Under the pieces are notes generated by a model. That model was not told where the DNA came from. It was given only the letters and a program-made list of their open reading frames with translations, and did not search any database. Of a stretch of 64,000 bases of DNA, positions 1 through 8,975 are shown piece by piece. The position numbers and the translations under genes were made by a program. The stretch is from Elusimicrobium simillimum (GTDB lineage Bacteria > Elusimicrobiota > Elusimicrobia > Elusimicrobiales > Elusimicrobiaceae). The DNA lies in NCBI RefSeq assembly GCF_049639735.1, contig NZ_JBEVVA010000003.1:1869407-1933406 (forward strand), written 5' to 3'. The stretch's first letter is position 1. The number at the start of each line of letters is the position of its first letter.

Positions 1-506
1 ATATCCTCATTATTAAGAAGGGCTTTGTTAAGCAGTTCCGGCACGTCCTGGATATACTGTTTAAGCAAAGGTTCGTCTTTGGCAAATGTAATTTTGCGGC
101 GTTCAATACGGTCTTTTACCGCCTGGCCAAGGCCTGTGCCCACGCTGCCTATGCTGCCCATAAAATGTTCGTCGCCTTTTTCGGCATTGGTCTGGTCGTC
201 ATTAATAAGCACGGCGTGCGGGTCAATTATGATTCTGTCATGGGTGCCTGTTGCCTCAAGTTCCGCCATTAACCACTCCAGTTTAGTATATGCCCCGGCG
301 CCCAAAACCAGCTTTGTTTTAGGGTTAAGAAACCCGGAGGGGATATTTTTTAAGGTATATTTCTTACCGTTAAAAATTACCGTATGTCCGGCGTTTGGCC
401 CGCCTACGCGCACGCAGTAAGAATAATTGCCTTTATAAGAAAGATAGGCAGATATTTTACCTTTGCCCTCATCACCGGCCTGGCCGCCGCTAACTATGTC
501 TATCAT
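1..506 (-). CDS. purA: Adenylosuccinate synthetase, N-terminal part (runs off the left edge)
   Basis: Joins IMP and aspartate using GTP to give adenylosuccinate, the first committed step to AMP. The reading frame starts at 506 and stays open to base 1, giving 168 residues. The N-terminus carries the GTP-binding, catalytic-Asp motif GGQAGDEGKGK (residues 7-17), and GGPNAGHT near residue 40 supplies the catalytic His. There is no N-terminal extension and Trp of the common GQWGDEGKGK motif is Ala, which recalls the archaeal-type branch of PurA. The start is preceded by AAGGGG six bases upstream, overlapping the purB stop codon (9-base gap), so purB and purA are probably translationally coupled. 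The identity is firm; the sub-branch is inference. Confidence 0.93.
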   Translation of the reverse strand, partial: MIDIVSGGQAGDEGKGKISAYLSYKGNYSYCVRVGGPNAGHTVIFNGKKYTLKNIPSGFLNPKTKLVLGAGAYTKLEWLMAELEATGTHDRIIIDPHAVLINDDQTNAEKGDEHFMGSIGSVGTGLGQAVKDRIERRKITFAKDEPLLKQYIQDVPELLNKALLNNED

Positions 507-515
507 CTTGTCCCC

Positions 516-1907
516 TTACTTTGTACCTTTAGCCAGAAACGCCGCTATACCGGTGTAATTCTGTACTGAAAGTTTTCTAAGTTTTGTTTTTATTTTTACG
601 TCTGCGTCTAAATTGTCTATGAACTCTTTTAAAGAGGCGTCCGTTATCTTTTGGCCCCTTGTAAGCGCTTTAAGTTTTTCGTACGGGTTTTTAACGCCGC
701 CCGCGCGCAGTATTGTTTGGTAGGCTTCGGCCAATACTTCCGGGTGCGCCAACAGAGCCTCTTTGGTTTTAGCCTGGTTTACCTCAATCTTGCTAAGCCC
801 TTTGAGTAAGGCGGCGTACGCTACCATACAGTAACCAAACGCGCTGGCAAAATTGCGGCATACGGTGGAATCCGACAAGTCTCTTTGTAATCTTGAGATA
901 GGCAGTTTGCCCGAGAAAAACCCAAACATAGCGTTTGCCAGGCCTAGGTTGCCCTCGGCATTTTCAAAATCTATCGGGTTAACCTTTTGCGGCATGGTGG
1001 AAGAACCTACCTCGCCGTCTATAGTTCTTTGTTTAATAAAATCGTCGCTTATATAACGCCAAACGTCTTGGCTGAAATCCAACAGTATTGTGTTGGCGCG
1101 GCGCAGGTTGTCAAAAAGTTCGGCGTAAGTGTCGTGCGGGTCAATCTGCGTGGAGACTTCGTTTAAGAAAATTTTGTTTTTATGGCCTTTATTAAAAGAC
1201 TCTATAAACTTGGCCGCGAAACGCTGCCAGTTAATCTTTTCAAAAGCGGCCATGTGCGCGTTAAAATTACCCACCGCGCCGCCAAGCTTGCACGAAACCG
1301 CCATTTTACTTAACTGCTCTATCTGGCGTCTTAAACGGTACTCAAAAACTCTAAATTCTTTACCAAAAGTTGTGGGCACTGCGGCCTGGCCGTGAGTACG
1401 TGCCAAAAGCACGGTACCCGCGTATTTTTTAGACATTTGGTCTAAAACTTTTTGTATTTTTTTAAGTTCCGGCAGTATTACCGCTTCCAGCCCGTCACGC
1501 AGCATAAGCGCGTAGGTGGTGGAGTTAATGTCCTCTGAGGTTAAGGCAAAATGTATCCACTCAAGACGGTTTTTAAGGCTGGTTTTGACAAGCTTATCTT
1601 TAAGAAAATACTCTATAGCCTTAACATCATGGTTGGTTGCCTTAATATCTTTATAGCCTTTAAATTCAATGTCTCTTATAACCTGGTAGTCGGCCTCTTT
1701 CAGCGGTAAAATAGAATCAAGTATTTTAATTTCCGCGGGTTTAAGCTTGGGCAGCCCGGGCAGGCCAAGCGCACAGAGTGCTTTAAAATATTCCACCTCT
1801 ACCCTTACACGGTTTTGCGTAAGAGCGTGCTCCCCCATTACCTGGGGCAGATTATATGTTTTGTTGAAGTAGCGCCCGTCAAGCGGGCTTAGATAACTTT
1901 TTAACAT
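516..1907 (-). CDS. purB: Adenylosuccinate lyase
   Basis: Cleaves adenylosuccinate to AMP and fumarate, and SAICAR to AICAR, in purine synthesis. The 463-residue protein matches the E. coli-type PurB: it opens with LSPLDGRY, has TSEDIN around residue 120, the ARTHGQ catalytic-His segment around 170, and the fumarase/aspartase superfamily signature GSSTMPQKVNP near residue 305. The length is normal for the family. It is the first gene of a purB-purA pair and is read away from the lipoprotein genes upstream, from which a terminator separates it. No purine-specific regulator site was recognised in the short upstream gap. Confidence 0.97.
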   Translation of the reverse strand: MLKSYLSPLDGRYFNKTYNLPQVMGEHALTQNRVRVEVEYFKALCALGLPGLPKLKPAEIKILDSILPLKEADYQVIRDIEFKGYKDIKATNHDVKAIEYFLKDKLVKTSLKNRLEWIHFALTSEDINSTTYALMLRDGLEAVILPELKKIQKVLDQMSKKYAGTVLLARTHGQAAVPTTFGKEFRVFEYRLRRQIEQLSKMAVSCKLGGAVGNFNAHMAAFEKINWQRFAAKFIESFNKGHKNKIFLNEVSTQIDPHDTYAELFDNLRRANTILLDFSQDVWRYISDDFIKQRTIDGEVGSSTMPQKVNPIDFENAEGNLGLANAMFGFFSGKLPISRLQRDLSDSTVCRNFASAFGYCMVAYAALLKGLSKIEVNQAKTKEALLAHPEVLAEAYQTILRAGGVKNPYEKLKALTRGQKITDASLKEFIDNLDADVKIKTKLRKLSVQNYTGIAAFLAKGTK

Positions 1908-1970
1908 GCCTTGTCCATTATACTATGTTTAACAACTTTACGCGACCCATCGCCGCAGCCTGTGCGCCGC

Positions 1971-2002
1971 GCATAAAAAAACCCTTAGGATATAAGGGTT
2001 TT
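1971..2002 (-). terminator. Intrinsic terminator of the lipoprotein pair
   Basis: Read leftwards, a 10-bp stem (AAAACCCTTA with TAAGGGTTTT) and a 5-base loop are followed by more T residues. It lies 12 bases past the stop of the lipoprotein gene and before purB, so it closes the lipoprotein operon. Confidence 0.85.
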
Positions 2003-2013
2003 GTAGAAATATT

Positions 2014-3000
2014 TTATCTTTTTGCTCCGAAAACGCCGTATATATCGGGCCTGTAGCCCATCTTATTTAACGCGTCAAAATGTATGTCAAAGTGGCCCAA
2101 AACTTCTTCCGGCACGTAGCCCGCTTCCCCCATAAACTGCCCTTGGAAATACGAACTCATATTGCCTGTGCCTGGGGCGGAGTATTTTTGGTTATCATCA
2201 TAACCGGTTAATGTCAAACTGTCATTATCCTGCACCTGGCCGTCCGCGCCTATACCGCTGTTACCCATGTAATTAACGGTGTACCATTTATCAGTGCCTA
2301 TATTTAAATCCATTTGCGCGTCTACGGTTTTGTCTCTGAAATTAGCGTTTAGCGTTATACTGCCTGAAATGGCGGAAGTCTCTTCAACTTCATTCTGGTC
2401 ATTGTAAAGGTCCACCCCGCCAAGCACATTGCCGCTAAAAGCGTATGTAGATGGGTCTTCCGGTATCATGCTGGCCCTGTAAGCAGGGTCATAAATTAAC
2501 ATTGTGGCCCAAAAATCTTTTGTCATCTGGGTTTCTAAATTACCGCGTATGTCAACGGCAATTGTTTCCGCCCAATAGCCAAAGTCGCCGTACTTAAGGC
2601 CTGTTTTAACGCCGCCAAGCGTAAGAACGCTGGTTGTTGTATAATCTAAAACTGAGCCTGAGCTGACTTCACTGCCCTGCTCAATTTTGCTAAAAACCAT
2701 AGCGTTGGCGGTTTCGCCTGACATCTCAGATTGTTCAAAAGAAACTTCTTTATTAACCCAATTTAACACGCCGCCAGATATTGTAGGTACATAACCGTTT
2801 ACGATAACGCCGCCTTTACCGCCGGCTGTTTGCCCCGGGTCCATAGTGCTGGCGCTTACGCCGCCGTCTTTAAAAACAATAGCGTTTTGTTGGTTTAGAA
2901 CAGTAAAAATTTGCTGTGAGGGGCCGGAAGAGCCTGAATCACAAGCCCCCAAAACAGCCGCCCCCACAGCAATGCTTAAAAATATTTTTAATCTGTTCAT
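2014..3000 (-). CDS. TbpB-like beta-barrel lipoprotein, copy 2
   Basis: Predicted outer-membrane or surface lipoprotein. From the ATG at 3000 it has a short basic N-terminus, a hydrophobic segment and the lipobox L-G-A-C, with the lipidated Cys at residue 20 followed by Asp. A TTG just upstream could also start, but the ATG follows an AAGG site that overlaps the end of the upstream gene. The C-terminal part has the FSGxVLGGVDLY strand, a TLNANFRDKTV strand pair, and ends in GVFGAKR, the closing pattern of TbpB/NHBA-type barrels (TbpB_B_D family). It is closely related to the gene at 3011-4027, 10 bases upstream, so the pair is a tandem duplication in one operon. The ligand is unknown; haem or transferrin binding cannot be claimed. 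Confidence 0.75.
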   Translation of the reverse strand: MNRLKIFLSIAVGAAVLGACDSGSSGPSQQIFTVLNQQNAIVFKDGGVSASTMDPGQTAGGKGGVIVNGYVPTISGGVLNWVNKEVSFEQSEMSGETANAMVFSKIEQGSEVSSGSVLDYTTTSVLTLGGVKTGLKYGDFGYWAETIAVDIRGNLETQMTKDFWATMLIYDPAYRASMIPEDPSTYAFSGNVLGGVDLYNDQNEVEETSAISGSITLNANFRDKTVDAQMDLNIGTDKWYTVNYMGNSGIGADGQVQDNDSLTLTGYDDNQKYSAPGTGNMSSYFQGQFMGEAGYVPEEVLGHFDIHFDALNKMGYRPDIYGVFGAKR

Positions 3001-3010
3001 CAAAACTTAA

Positions 3011-4027
3011 TTACCTTTTAGCGCCGAATACGCCGTAAACTTCCGGCCTGTAACCGGCCTCGTTAAGACTGTTGAAAAGCAGGTTAAACTGGCCTATAAC
3101 TTCCGCCGGTATTTTGCCGTCTTCGCCAAGGAATTGCCCGTTAAACTCAGAGCTGTACCCGCCTGTAATAGGTTTGGCGTATTTGTTATTTTGGTCGTAG
3201 TCGCCGGTTATGTTAATTGTACCGCCCGAAGCGTTGGTGAAGGACCCGTCGTTCTGCACGCCGTTGGTGGTGCTTACGTTAAGGTCATACCATTTGTCGC
3301 TGCCTACGGTCAGGCTCATGTCTGTGCTCATGGTTCTGTCTTTAAAATTAGCGTTAAGCGTAACGTCGCCTGACATGGCTGAGGTTTCCACAAAATCGCC
3401 GTTGCTGTTATACAGGTCCACACCACCCAGCACACGGCCGGAGAAAGTGTAGTCATTTTCATTATCTGTAGGTAAATTTGTGGGTTTCATGGCCGGGTCA
3501 TAGACTAAAAATGTGGCCCAATCTCTTTTGGTCACGGAATAATTAGGGTTTGCCTCAACAGTGTCGCCCGTTACATTGGCTTTTACCGTTTCCGACCAAT
3601 ACCCAAAATCACCATATTTAAGCCCCGCTCTTCTGCCGCCTACAAGCAGGTAATTTGTGGCGGTATAATCTATGGTTGTGCCGCCGCTTGTTACGGTGTC
3701 TGACACTTCTCTTTTAAATCTGTACGCGTCGTAGTAAGAATTTACCAGATCTTCATGCTGGAAGTTTTCGTTCTGTTTAGTCCAGGCAATGGTGCCGCCG
3801 CTTACAACAGGCACGTAGGTGGAAACGGTCATCCCGCCTTTACCGTCTGTGGTCACACTGGCGTCCATAGAAGAAATTGTTACGGAATTATCTCTGTATA
3901 CGGTTGCGGTTTGTGTGTTTAAAACAGAAAATATTTGGGTGGAAGGACTGTCACTGCTTGAATCACAAGCCGCAAAAACAAATACCCCCGCCAAAAGCAC
4001 AGCAAAAATCTTGATGTTTCTTACCAT
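3011..4027 (-). CDS. TbpB-like beta-barrel lipoprotein, copy 1
   Basis: Paralogue of the downstream gene, sharing GLKYGDFGYW, an FSGxVLGGVDLYN segment, TLNANFKDRT and the terminal GYRPEVYGVFGAKR. The start is placed at 4027 rather than 4045 because GGAGGG lies directly upstream of that ATG. This gives 338 residues with a signal peptide and lipobox F-A-A-C (Cys 21, then Asp). The two copies differ mostly in the N-terminal third, as expected if that part faces a variable partner. It heads the two-gene operon and is divergent from the VanY gene. The family assignment rests on C-terminal barrel motifs seen by eye; the function is unknown. Confidence 0.75.
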   Translation of the reverse strand: MVRNIKIFAVLLAGVFVFAACDSSSDSPSTQIFSVLNTQTATVYRDNSVTISSMDASVTTDGKGGMTVSTYVPVVSGGTIAWTKQNENFQHEDLVNSYYDAYRFKREVSDTVTSGGTTIDYTATNYLLVGGRRAGLKYGDFGYWSETVKANVTGDTVEANPNYSVTKRDWATFLVYDPAMKPTNLPTDNENDYTFSGRVLGGVDLYNSNGDFVETSAMSGDVTLNANFKDRTMSTDMSLTVGSDKWYDLNVSTTNGVQNDGSFTNASGGTINITGDYDQNNKYAKPITGGYSSEFNGQFLGEDGKIPAEVIGQFNLLFNSLNEAGYRPEVYGVFGAKR

Positions 4028-4167
4028 TTTTCCCTCCATAAGCACAGCATAATAAATATATCACAAATAAATTTAATACACCATACTACGTATACACTAT
4101 TTAAAAATTATCATTATAATTATAAGTGGGTGTTTCCCAAATTACAATTATAGTGTACATTAAAATT

Positions 4168-5061
4168 ATGAAAAAATACATCTTGTTTACATTTATTGTT
4201 ATATTTATAACATCAGCAGTGTTTGCCCAAAACAAACATACAAACCCGGCGCGTACCAAAGCGCTTAATAAAATTTTGGCGTTTGAGGGGATAAACGCGG
4301 AAGCTGTTTTGGCGGACGAATTTGCTTTTGCTTTTGCCCTGCGCTTTGTTGTGGGCAATTTAGAAGTTTTTAGAAGAATAGACCAGTACCCTGTGGGTGA
4401 CCAGTACGAACCAGTCTGCCTTATGCAGATAGACGAACATAATTCTAACGGCGGCAAAATACCCGTGTGCAGGCCCGGGCTGGAGTTAACGGCCGCCACC
4501 ATGCCGGACCTGGACCGCCTGATGCGTGACGCTAAAAGAGAAAAGCTTACTCTTTCCATACTCTCCGCCACCCGCACGCCAGCGCAGCAAAAACAAATTA
4601 AAAAGCAATACGCCAGAAGAGGCATGGCCAAATACGCCGCCAGCGGCTACACATCACAACATTTACTTGGCACAACCGTAGATTTTAGAGGAAAAAAACG
4701 CCCGTTTATTAAAAACGGCAAAGAGGTTGCCTGGCTTGCCAAGAACAGCGAAAAATACGGTTTTGTAATGACGCTTGGCCCGGACGCCAACCCATACGAA
4801 CCCTGGCACTACAGGTATATGGGGCGTGAAGGCGTTTACCTTAAAAACAACATTTTTGACGGCAGTTGGAAGGAAGCGTTAAAGTTTATAGACGCTCATA
4901 TTGATGACATTTTAACTTACCTTGAATATTTTGACGAGATACCGCTGTTGGATTATATTCCGCCCTCCAATAGTATAGACAACGCAAAAATTGGTGTGCT
5001 TACGCAGCCTATATATGATTCTTTGCCCGCAGGCTATGATATCCGCCGCGCGCAACAATAA
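4168..5061 (+). CDS. VanY-family D-alanyl-D-alanine carboxypeptidase, secreted
   Basis: Likely trims the terminal D-Ala from peptidoglycan stems in the periplasm. Starting at ATG 4168 the 297-residue product begins with a clear signal peptide (MKKYILFT, hydrophobic core, then A-V-F-A). The zinc site of the VanY/LAS family is visible as SQHLLGTTVDF (the S-x-H-x-x-G-x-x-x-D motif) and EPWHYRY (the E-x-W-H motif). An in-frame ATG 42 bases upstream would put a non-signal sequence in front and is rejected. There is no clear Shine-Dalgarno. Its 3' end overlaps the convergent radC by 53 bases. This is a housekeeping-type enzyme; nothing nearby suggests glycopeptide resistance. Confidence 0.85.
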   Translation: MKKYILFTFIVIFITSAVFAQNKHTNPARTKALNKILAFEGINAEAVLADEFAFAFALRFVVGNLEVFRRIDQYPVGDQYEPVCLMQIDEHNSNGGKIPVCRPGLELTAATMPDLDRLMRDAKREKLTLSILSATRTPAQQKQIKKQYARRGMAKYAASGYTSQHLLGTTVDFRGKKRPFIKNGKEVAWLAKNSEKYGFVMTLGPDANPYEPWHYRYMGREGVYLKNNIFDGSWKEALKFIDAHIDDILTYLEYFDEIPLLDYIPPSNSIDNAKIGVLTQPIYDSLPAGYDIRRAQQ

Positions 5062-5695
5062 TATGGTCGTGCACTAAAATGCCCATGACGGAAGCGGCCT
5101 TTATAACTTCCCGCGTAAAGGAAATATCTTCTGAAGAGGGGCTTGGGTCGCCAGAGGGATGATTGTGAACAAGCACCATGCCTACGGCTTTGGCTTTTAA
5201 GGCGCCCTCAATAATCTTTCTTGGCGAAATGCTGGCGCGGTCAATCTCGCCCATAGATAAAATTTCTGTTTTAATAATTGTATTTCTTACGGTTAAATAA
5301 ATTACTTCAAACACTTCCTCTTTCGCGCTGGCAAGCGACGCGCGGCAATAGGTAGCCACGTCTTCAGGCGTTCTTATAATATCGGTATTTTTTATAACAT
5401 CGTAGGAATACTTTTTAACCAAACCTCTGGCAAACTTTATAAACACAGCGGTCTCTTTGCCTATGCCGTTAACTTCCATAAGCTCTTGCACCGTGGCGTC
5501 CATAATGCCCGAAAGCGAACCAAACTTTTTTAATAAATCCCACGCGATAGGCTTAGTATCTTTACGCGCGATAGAGTAGGTAAGCATAAGTTCCACCACC
5601 TCATGCTCTAAAAATCCGTCCAGCCCGTGGGCAAGAAATTTTGCTTTTATCCTTTCTCTATGGCCGTGATAGCTTGGTTTTTCTTTTTCATCCAT
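5009..5695 (-). CDS. radC: RadC-family JAB1/MPN-domain protein
   Basis: A 228-residue RadC: an N-terminal helix-hairpin-helix part (VNGIGKETA around residue 75) followed by an MPN/JAB domain with the metal motif HNHPSGDPSPSSED, where H-x-H and the distal Asp are zinc ligands. The family is widespread. The historical link to DNA repair is weak and its biochemical role is unsettled; some copies ride on mobile elements, but no mobile genes are seen here. The last 53 bases overlap the end of the VanY gene on the other strand. Confidence 0.92.
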   Translation of the reverse strand: MDEKEKPSYHGHRERIKAKFLAHGLDGFLEHEVVELMLTYSIARKDTKPIAWDLLKKFGSLSGIMDATVQELMEVNGIGKETAVFIKFARGLVKKYSYDVIKNTDIIRTPEDVATYCRASLASAKEEVFEVIYLTVRNTIIKTEILSMGEIDRASISPRKIIEGALKAKAVGMVLVHNHPSGDPSPSSEDISFTREVIKAASVMGILVHDHIIVARGGYHSLRAKNHI

Positions 5696-5789
5696 ACTTG
5701 TATTATAGTTTTTTGTTATGATATTTTTAATGATAAAATATGTTTAGATTTTTTTCCTGCGAAAGTATTCAAATTTCATGAGGTAATTT

Positions 5790-7142
5790 ATGACAAAAAA
5801 TATTGTGGTAATAGGTTCCGGCCCGGGCGGCTACCCGGCGGCATTACGTGCGGCGGCATTGGGCGCTAACGTAACAGTTATAGAAAAGGGCGAAATAGGC
5901 GGGGTATGCCTTAACTGCGGCTGCATACCTTCCAAATCACTTTTAGACGCGGCGCACCGCTTTGATATTGTTAAAGGTATTGCGGCTTTAGCTAATGAAG
6001 AGGCCGTAAACGCCACACCAAATTGGGAAAAGATTTCCGCAAGACGCGCTGCCGTAATATCAAAACTAAAAATGGGCATAATGTCGCTTTTTAAAGCTAA
6101 AAAAGTTAATTTTATACGCGGCCAAGCGGCCTTTACCGCTAAAAACGAAATAGAAGTTACCACAGATGGCGTTAAGCAAAAAATTAACTTTGACGCCGCC
6201 ATAATAGCCGCCGGTACGCACGCTTTTTTACCAAAATTATTTGCCGACAACAAACACCATATTGTAGATAACTCAACTGTGTTCGGCATGCAAAAACGCC
6301 CTGATATTATCACCATTATCGGCGGCGGGGTAATAGGGTGCGAGTTTGCCTCTCTTTTTAATTCACTGGGTACAAAAGTCAATATTGTTGAAATGCAGCC
6401 CACGCTTGTACCGGGCGAAGATGAAACTTCTATCCGCGTACTTACAACCTCTTTTACCAAACGCGGCATAAACATAATGACATCCAAAACAGCCGTGGAT
6501 ATGACAGTTGACGGCGATAAAAAAATCATCACGCTTGAGTCCGGCGAAAAGCTGGAGAGTGACTGCGTGCTTGTAGCCGTAGGCAGAGAGGCACACCTTG
6601 GCGACCTTGGCCTGGACAATATAGGCATAGGCTGGACAAGAAAGGGCATTGAAGTTAACCCGCAAACGCTTGAAATTGTTGATAATATTTACGCTGTAGG
6701 CGACGTTAACGGCCTGTGCCTGCTGGCGCACGCCGCCAGCAAACAGGGCGAAGTTGCCGCCGCCAACGCCATGGGCCATAAAGAAGTTTACAATAATGAT
6801 TTAATACCCAAAGCAATGTACACTCACCCTGAAGTAGCTTCCGTTGGGCTTAACAAAACACAGGCTGAAAAGCTGGGCAAAACAGTAAAAGTAAACAAGG
6901 CTTTTTACATGGCAAACGGCCGTGCGCTTACACAAGAAGAAACTGAGGGCCAACTGCAAATAATATCTGATGCGGACTCCGGCAAAATACTGGGCGCAGC
7001 TATAGCGGGCGCAAACGCGTCTGAAATGATACACATTTTTAGTGTAGCCATAACGGCTGCTATGACAACAGCGCAGCTGCGTGACATAGTGTTCGCGCAC
7101 CCGACATTATCGGAATTAATTACAGAAGCGCTGTCTAAATAA
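5790..7142 (+). CDS. lpdA: Dihydrolipoyl dehydrogenase (E3)
   Basis: FAD enzyme that reoxidises dihydrolipoyl groups of 2-oxoacid dehydrogenase or glycine-cleavage complexes with NAD+. The 450-residue protein has the FAD motif GSGPGG (residues 9-14), the redox pair Cys40/Cys45 inside GGVCLNCGCIPSK, a second dinucleotide motif GGGVIGCE near residue 180, and the C-terminal His437-Glu442 pair in FAHPTLSE. An extra Cys43 between the active cysteines replaces the usual Val. No E1 or E2 genes are in view. It overlaps the next gene by one base (TAATG) and is followed by buk-ptb, a setting like the branched-chain oxoacid operons of some Firmicutes. That link is inference. Confidence 0.93.
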   Translation: MTKNIVVIGSGPGGYPAALRAAALGANVTVIEKGEIGGVCLNCGCIPSKSLLDAAHRFDIVKGIAALANEEAVNATPNWEKISARRAAVISKLKMGIMSLFKAKKVNFIRGQAAFTAKNEIEVTTDGVKQKINFDAAIIAAGTHAFLPKLFADNKHHIVDNSTVFGMQKRPDIITIIGGGVIGCEFASLFNSLGTKVNIVEMQPTLVPGEDETSIRVLTTSFTKRGINIMTSKTAVDMTVDGDKKIITLESGEKLESDCVLVAVGREAHLGDLGLDNIGIGWTRKGIEVNPQTLEIVDNIYAVGDVNGLCLLAHAASKQGEVAAANAMGHKEVYNNDLIPKAMYTHPEVASVGLNKTQAEKLGKTVKVNKAFYMANGRALTQEETEGQLQIISDADSGKILGAAIAGANASEMIHIFSVAITAAMTTAQLRDIVFAHPTLSELITEALSK

Positions 7143-7822
7143 TGACAGCCATAATTTTGGTACGTCCGCGTAACCCCAACAATATCGGCGCCGCCGCCCG
7201 CGCTATGGCCAACTTTGGCCTGGCGGACCTGCGTATAGTTGCCGCCCACCCGCCTGTACTGGAAGAAGCGGTGGCGGCAGTCGGCGCGGAAAAAATACTG
7301 AAAAAAGCGAAAACATTTAATACTCTGGCGGAGGCTTTGGCGGACACCAACTTTTCGCTGGCCGCCACAAGTTTAAAAAACAGAAAAGCTGAGCAGAAAA
7401 TAATTTCTCTGCCTGACATAAAAAAGGTGATGGGCAAAGGTAAAACAGCAATAGTATTCGGGCAGGAAAAAACGGGCCTTAGCAATGAAGATATCGCGTT
7501 ATGCACCACCATATTAAACATTCCTACAGCGGCGGCGCAGCCGTCTATAAACCTGGCGCAAGCGGTTGTTTTGACATGTTATGAATTATCAAAATCAAGC
7601 AACTTTAAAAAGTTAAAAATAAATAAACTGGCTGATTTACCTTCAGCCAAAGATATAGATATTGTCACACAAATCTTACAGGGTACATTTACAAAACTAA
7701 ACTTTCAAACCGCGCTTACTGTGCAAGACCAGCAAAATTTGGTAAGAAGTATATTAAACGCGGCAAATTTAACAAAAAAGCAGCTTTTTATAATCAAAAA
7801 ATACGCTAATTTGATAGAATGA
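7142..7822 (+). CDS. SpoU/TrmJ-like RNA 2'-O-methyltransferase
   Basis: Predicted SPOUT-fold methyltransferase, 226 residues, most like TrmJ (2'-O-methylation of tRNA position 32). Motifs: LVRPRNPNNIGAAARA at the N-terminus, the trefoil-knot motif FGQEKTGLSNED near residue 105, and PSINLAQAVVLTCYEL near residue 140. The C-terminal helical tail is of TrmJ length. It starts inside the lpdA stop codon, so it is translationally coupled to lpdA although the functions look unrelated. The tRNA target is inferred from family resemblance only. Confidence 0.82.
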   Translation: MTAIILVRPRNPNNIGAAARAMANFGLADLRIVAAHPPVLEEAVAAVGAEKILKKAKTFNTLAEALADTNFSLAATSLKNRKAEQKIISLPDIKKVMGKGKTAIVFGQEKTGLSNEDIALCTTILNIPTAAAQPSINLAQAVVLTCYELSKSSNFKKLKINKLADLPSAKDIDIVTQILQGTFTKLNFQTALTVQDQQNLVRSILNAANLTKKQLFIIKKYANLIE

Positions 7823-7848
7823 TAATATAAATAATATCAGGGGTATTT

Positions 7849-8961
7849 ATGGAATACAATATTCTGGTCATTAATCCGGGCTCAACATCAGACGATATTG
7901 GTTATTACAAAGACGGTAAAACAGTTTTTGAAGCATCCTCAAGATACTCGCAGGAAGAGTTAGATTCCTTCGCCGGTAAAGAACTATCAGAACAAATACC
8001 TTTAAGACGCAAGTTTTTGCTAAACACCCTTAAAGAACATAATGTGGATTTAAACGAGATAGACGCCGTTATAGGCCGCGGCGGGCTGTTAAAACATATT
8101 GAGGGCGGCGTATACGCCATTAACGACATTATGCTCTCAGACCTTAAAAGGGGCTACAACGGCCACCACCCCAGCAACTTAGGCGGTATTTTAGCCCGCG
8201 AAATAGCCGACCCTATCGGCAAGCCCAGCTTTACGGCCGACCCTGTTGTGGTTGATGAAATGCAGCCGCTTGCCCGTTATACAGGGTTTAAAGAAATTAA
8301 AAGGAAATCTATTTTCCACGCGCTTAACCATAAACGCGTAGCTAGGCTTACGGCGGAGAAAATGGGTAAAGAATATGAAGACCTTAACTTTATTATCATG
8401 CACGGCGGCGGCGGCATCAGCATAGGCGCGCATAAAAAGGGCCGCGTGGTAGATGTAACGGACGGGTTTGAAGGATCGGGCCCTATGACGCCGCAGCGCA
8501 GCGGTATTTTACCCGGCCTTGAGCTTGTAGGTATGTGCTTTAACGGCCAGTACACTATGCAGGCCATACGCAAAAAAATGCGCGGCCACGGCGGCATGAT
8601 TGCCCATACCGGCACATCTGACATGGAAGATTTAAGAAATTATATAGCCGATGGCGCAAAAAAAGAAAAATCTACAATTAATTGCAGCCGTGAAGAAGCT
8701 AAAGAAGCTTTAGACGCCATGATTTACCAAATAGCCAAAGAAATAGGCGCCATGGCAACCGTGCTTGAGGGTAAAGTGGACGCCATTATTTTTACCGGCG
8801 GCCTTGCCTACAGCGATTATCTTGTAGAAGAATTAGAAAAGAAAACCAGATTTATTACAAATAACTTTTACGTATACCCCGGCGGGGACGAGAAAGCTGC
8901 CTTAAGAGAGGCCGCCACCCGCGCCCTAAACAACCCTGGTATAATAAAAGAATATAAATAG
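7849..8961 (+). CDS. buk: Butyrate kinase (acyl kinase)
   Basis: Makes ATP from butyryl-phosphate or branched acyl-phosphate. The 370-residue member of the acetate/butyrate kinase (ASKHA) family shows the N-terminal phosphate-1 motif NPGSTSDDIGYY, HGGGGISIGAHKKG near residue 185, and FTGGLAYS near residue 315. AGGGG lies upstream of the start. Only 14 bases separate it from ptb, so the two enzymes form a substrate-level phosphorylation module. Whether the substrate is butyrate, isobutyrate, isovalerate or another acyl group cannot be read from sequence. The nearby lpdA would fit amino-acid-derived acyl-CoA. Confidence 0.93.
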   Translation: MEYNILVINPGSTSDDIGYYKDGKTVFEASSRYSQEELDSFAGKELSEQIPLRRKFLLNTLKEHNVDLNEIDAVIGRGGLLKHIEGGVYAINDIMLSDLKRGYNGHHPSNLGGILAREIADPIGKPSFTADPVVVDEMQPLARYTGFKEIKRKSIFHALNHKRVARLTAEKMGKEYEDLNFIIMHGGGGISIGAHKKGRVVDVTDGFEGSGPMTPQRSGILPGLELVGMCFNGQYTMQAIRKKMRGHGGMIAHTGTSDMEDLRNYIADGAKKEKSTINCSREEAKEALDAMIYQIAKEIGAMATVLEGKVDAIIFTGGLAYSDYLVEELEKKTRFITNNFYVYPGGDEKAALREAATRALNNPGIIKEYK

Positions 8962-8975
8962 GAGATAATATTAAA

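Noticed and set aside
25..569. Rightward open frames across the left edge
   Set aside because: They are antisense to purA, whose leftward frame carries the GDEGKGK and GGPNAGHT motifs.
4046..4167. Inverted pair TACACTAT / ATAGTGTA between the divergent lipoprotein and VanY genes
   Set aside because: Only 8 bp and about 48 bases apart in an AT-rich gap, so chance is likely.
4101..4631. Leftward 176-codon frame opposite the VanY gene
   Set aside because: The product has no family pattern and lies entirely antisense to a gene with a signal peptide and zinc motifs.
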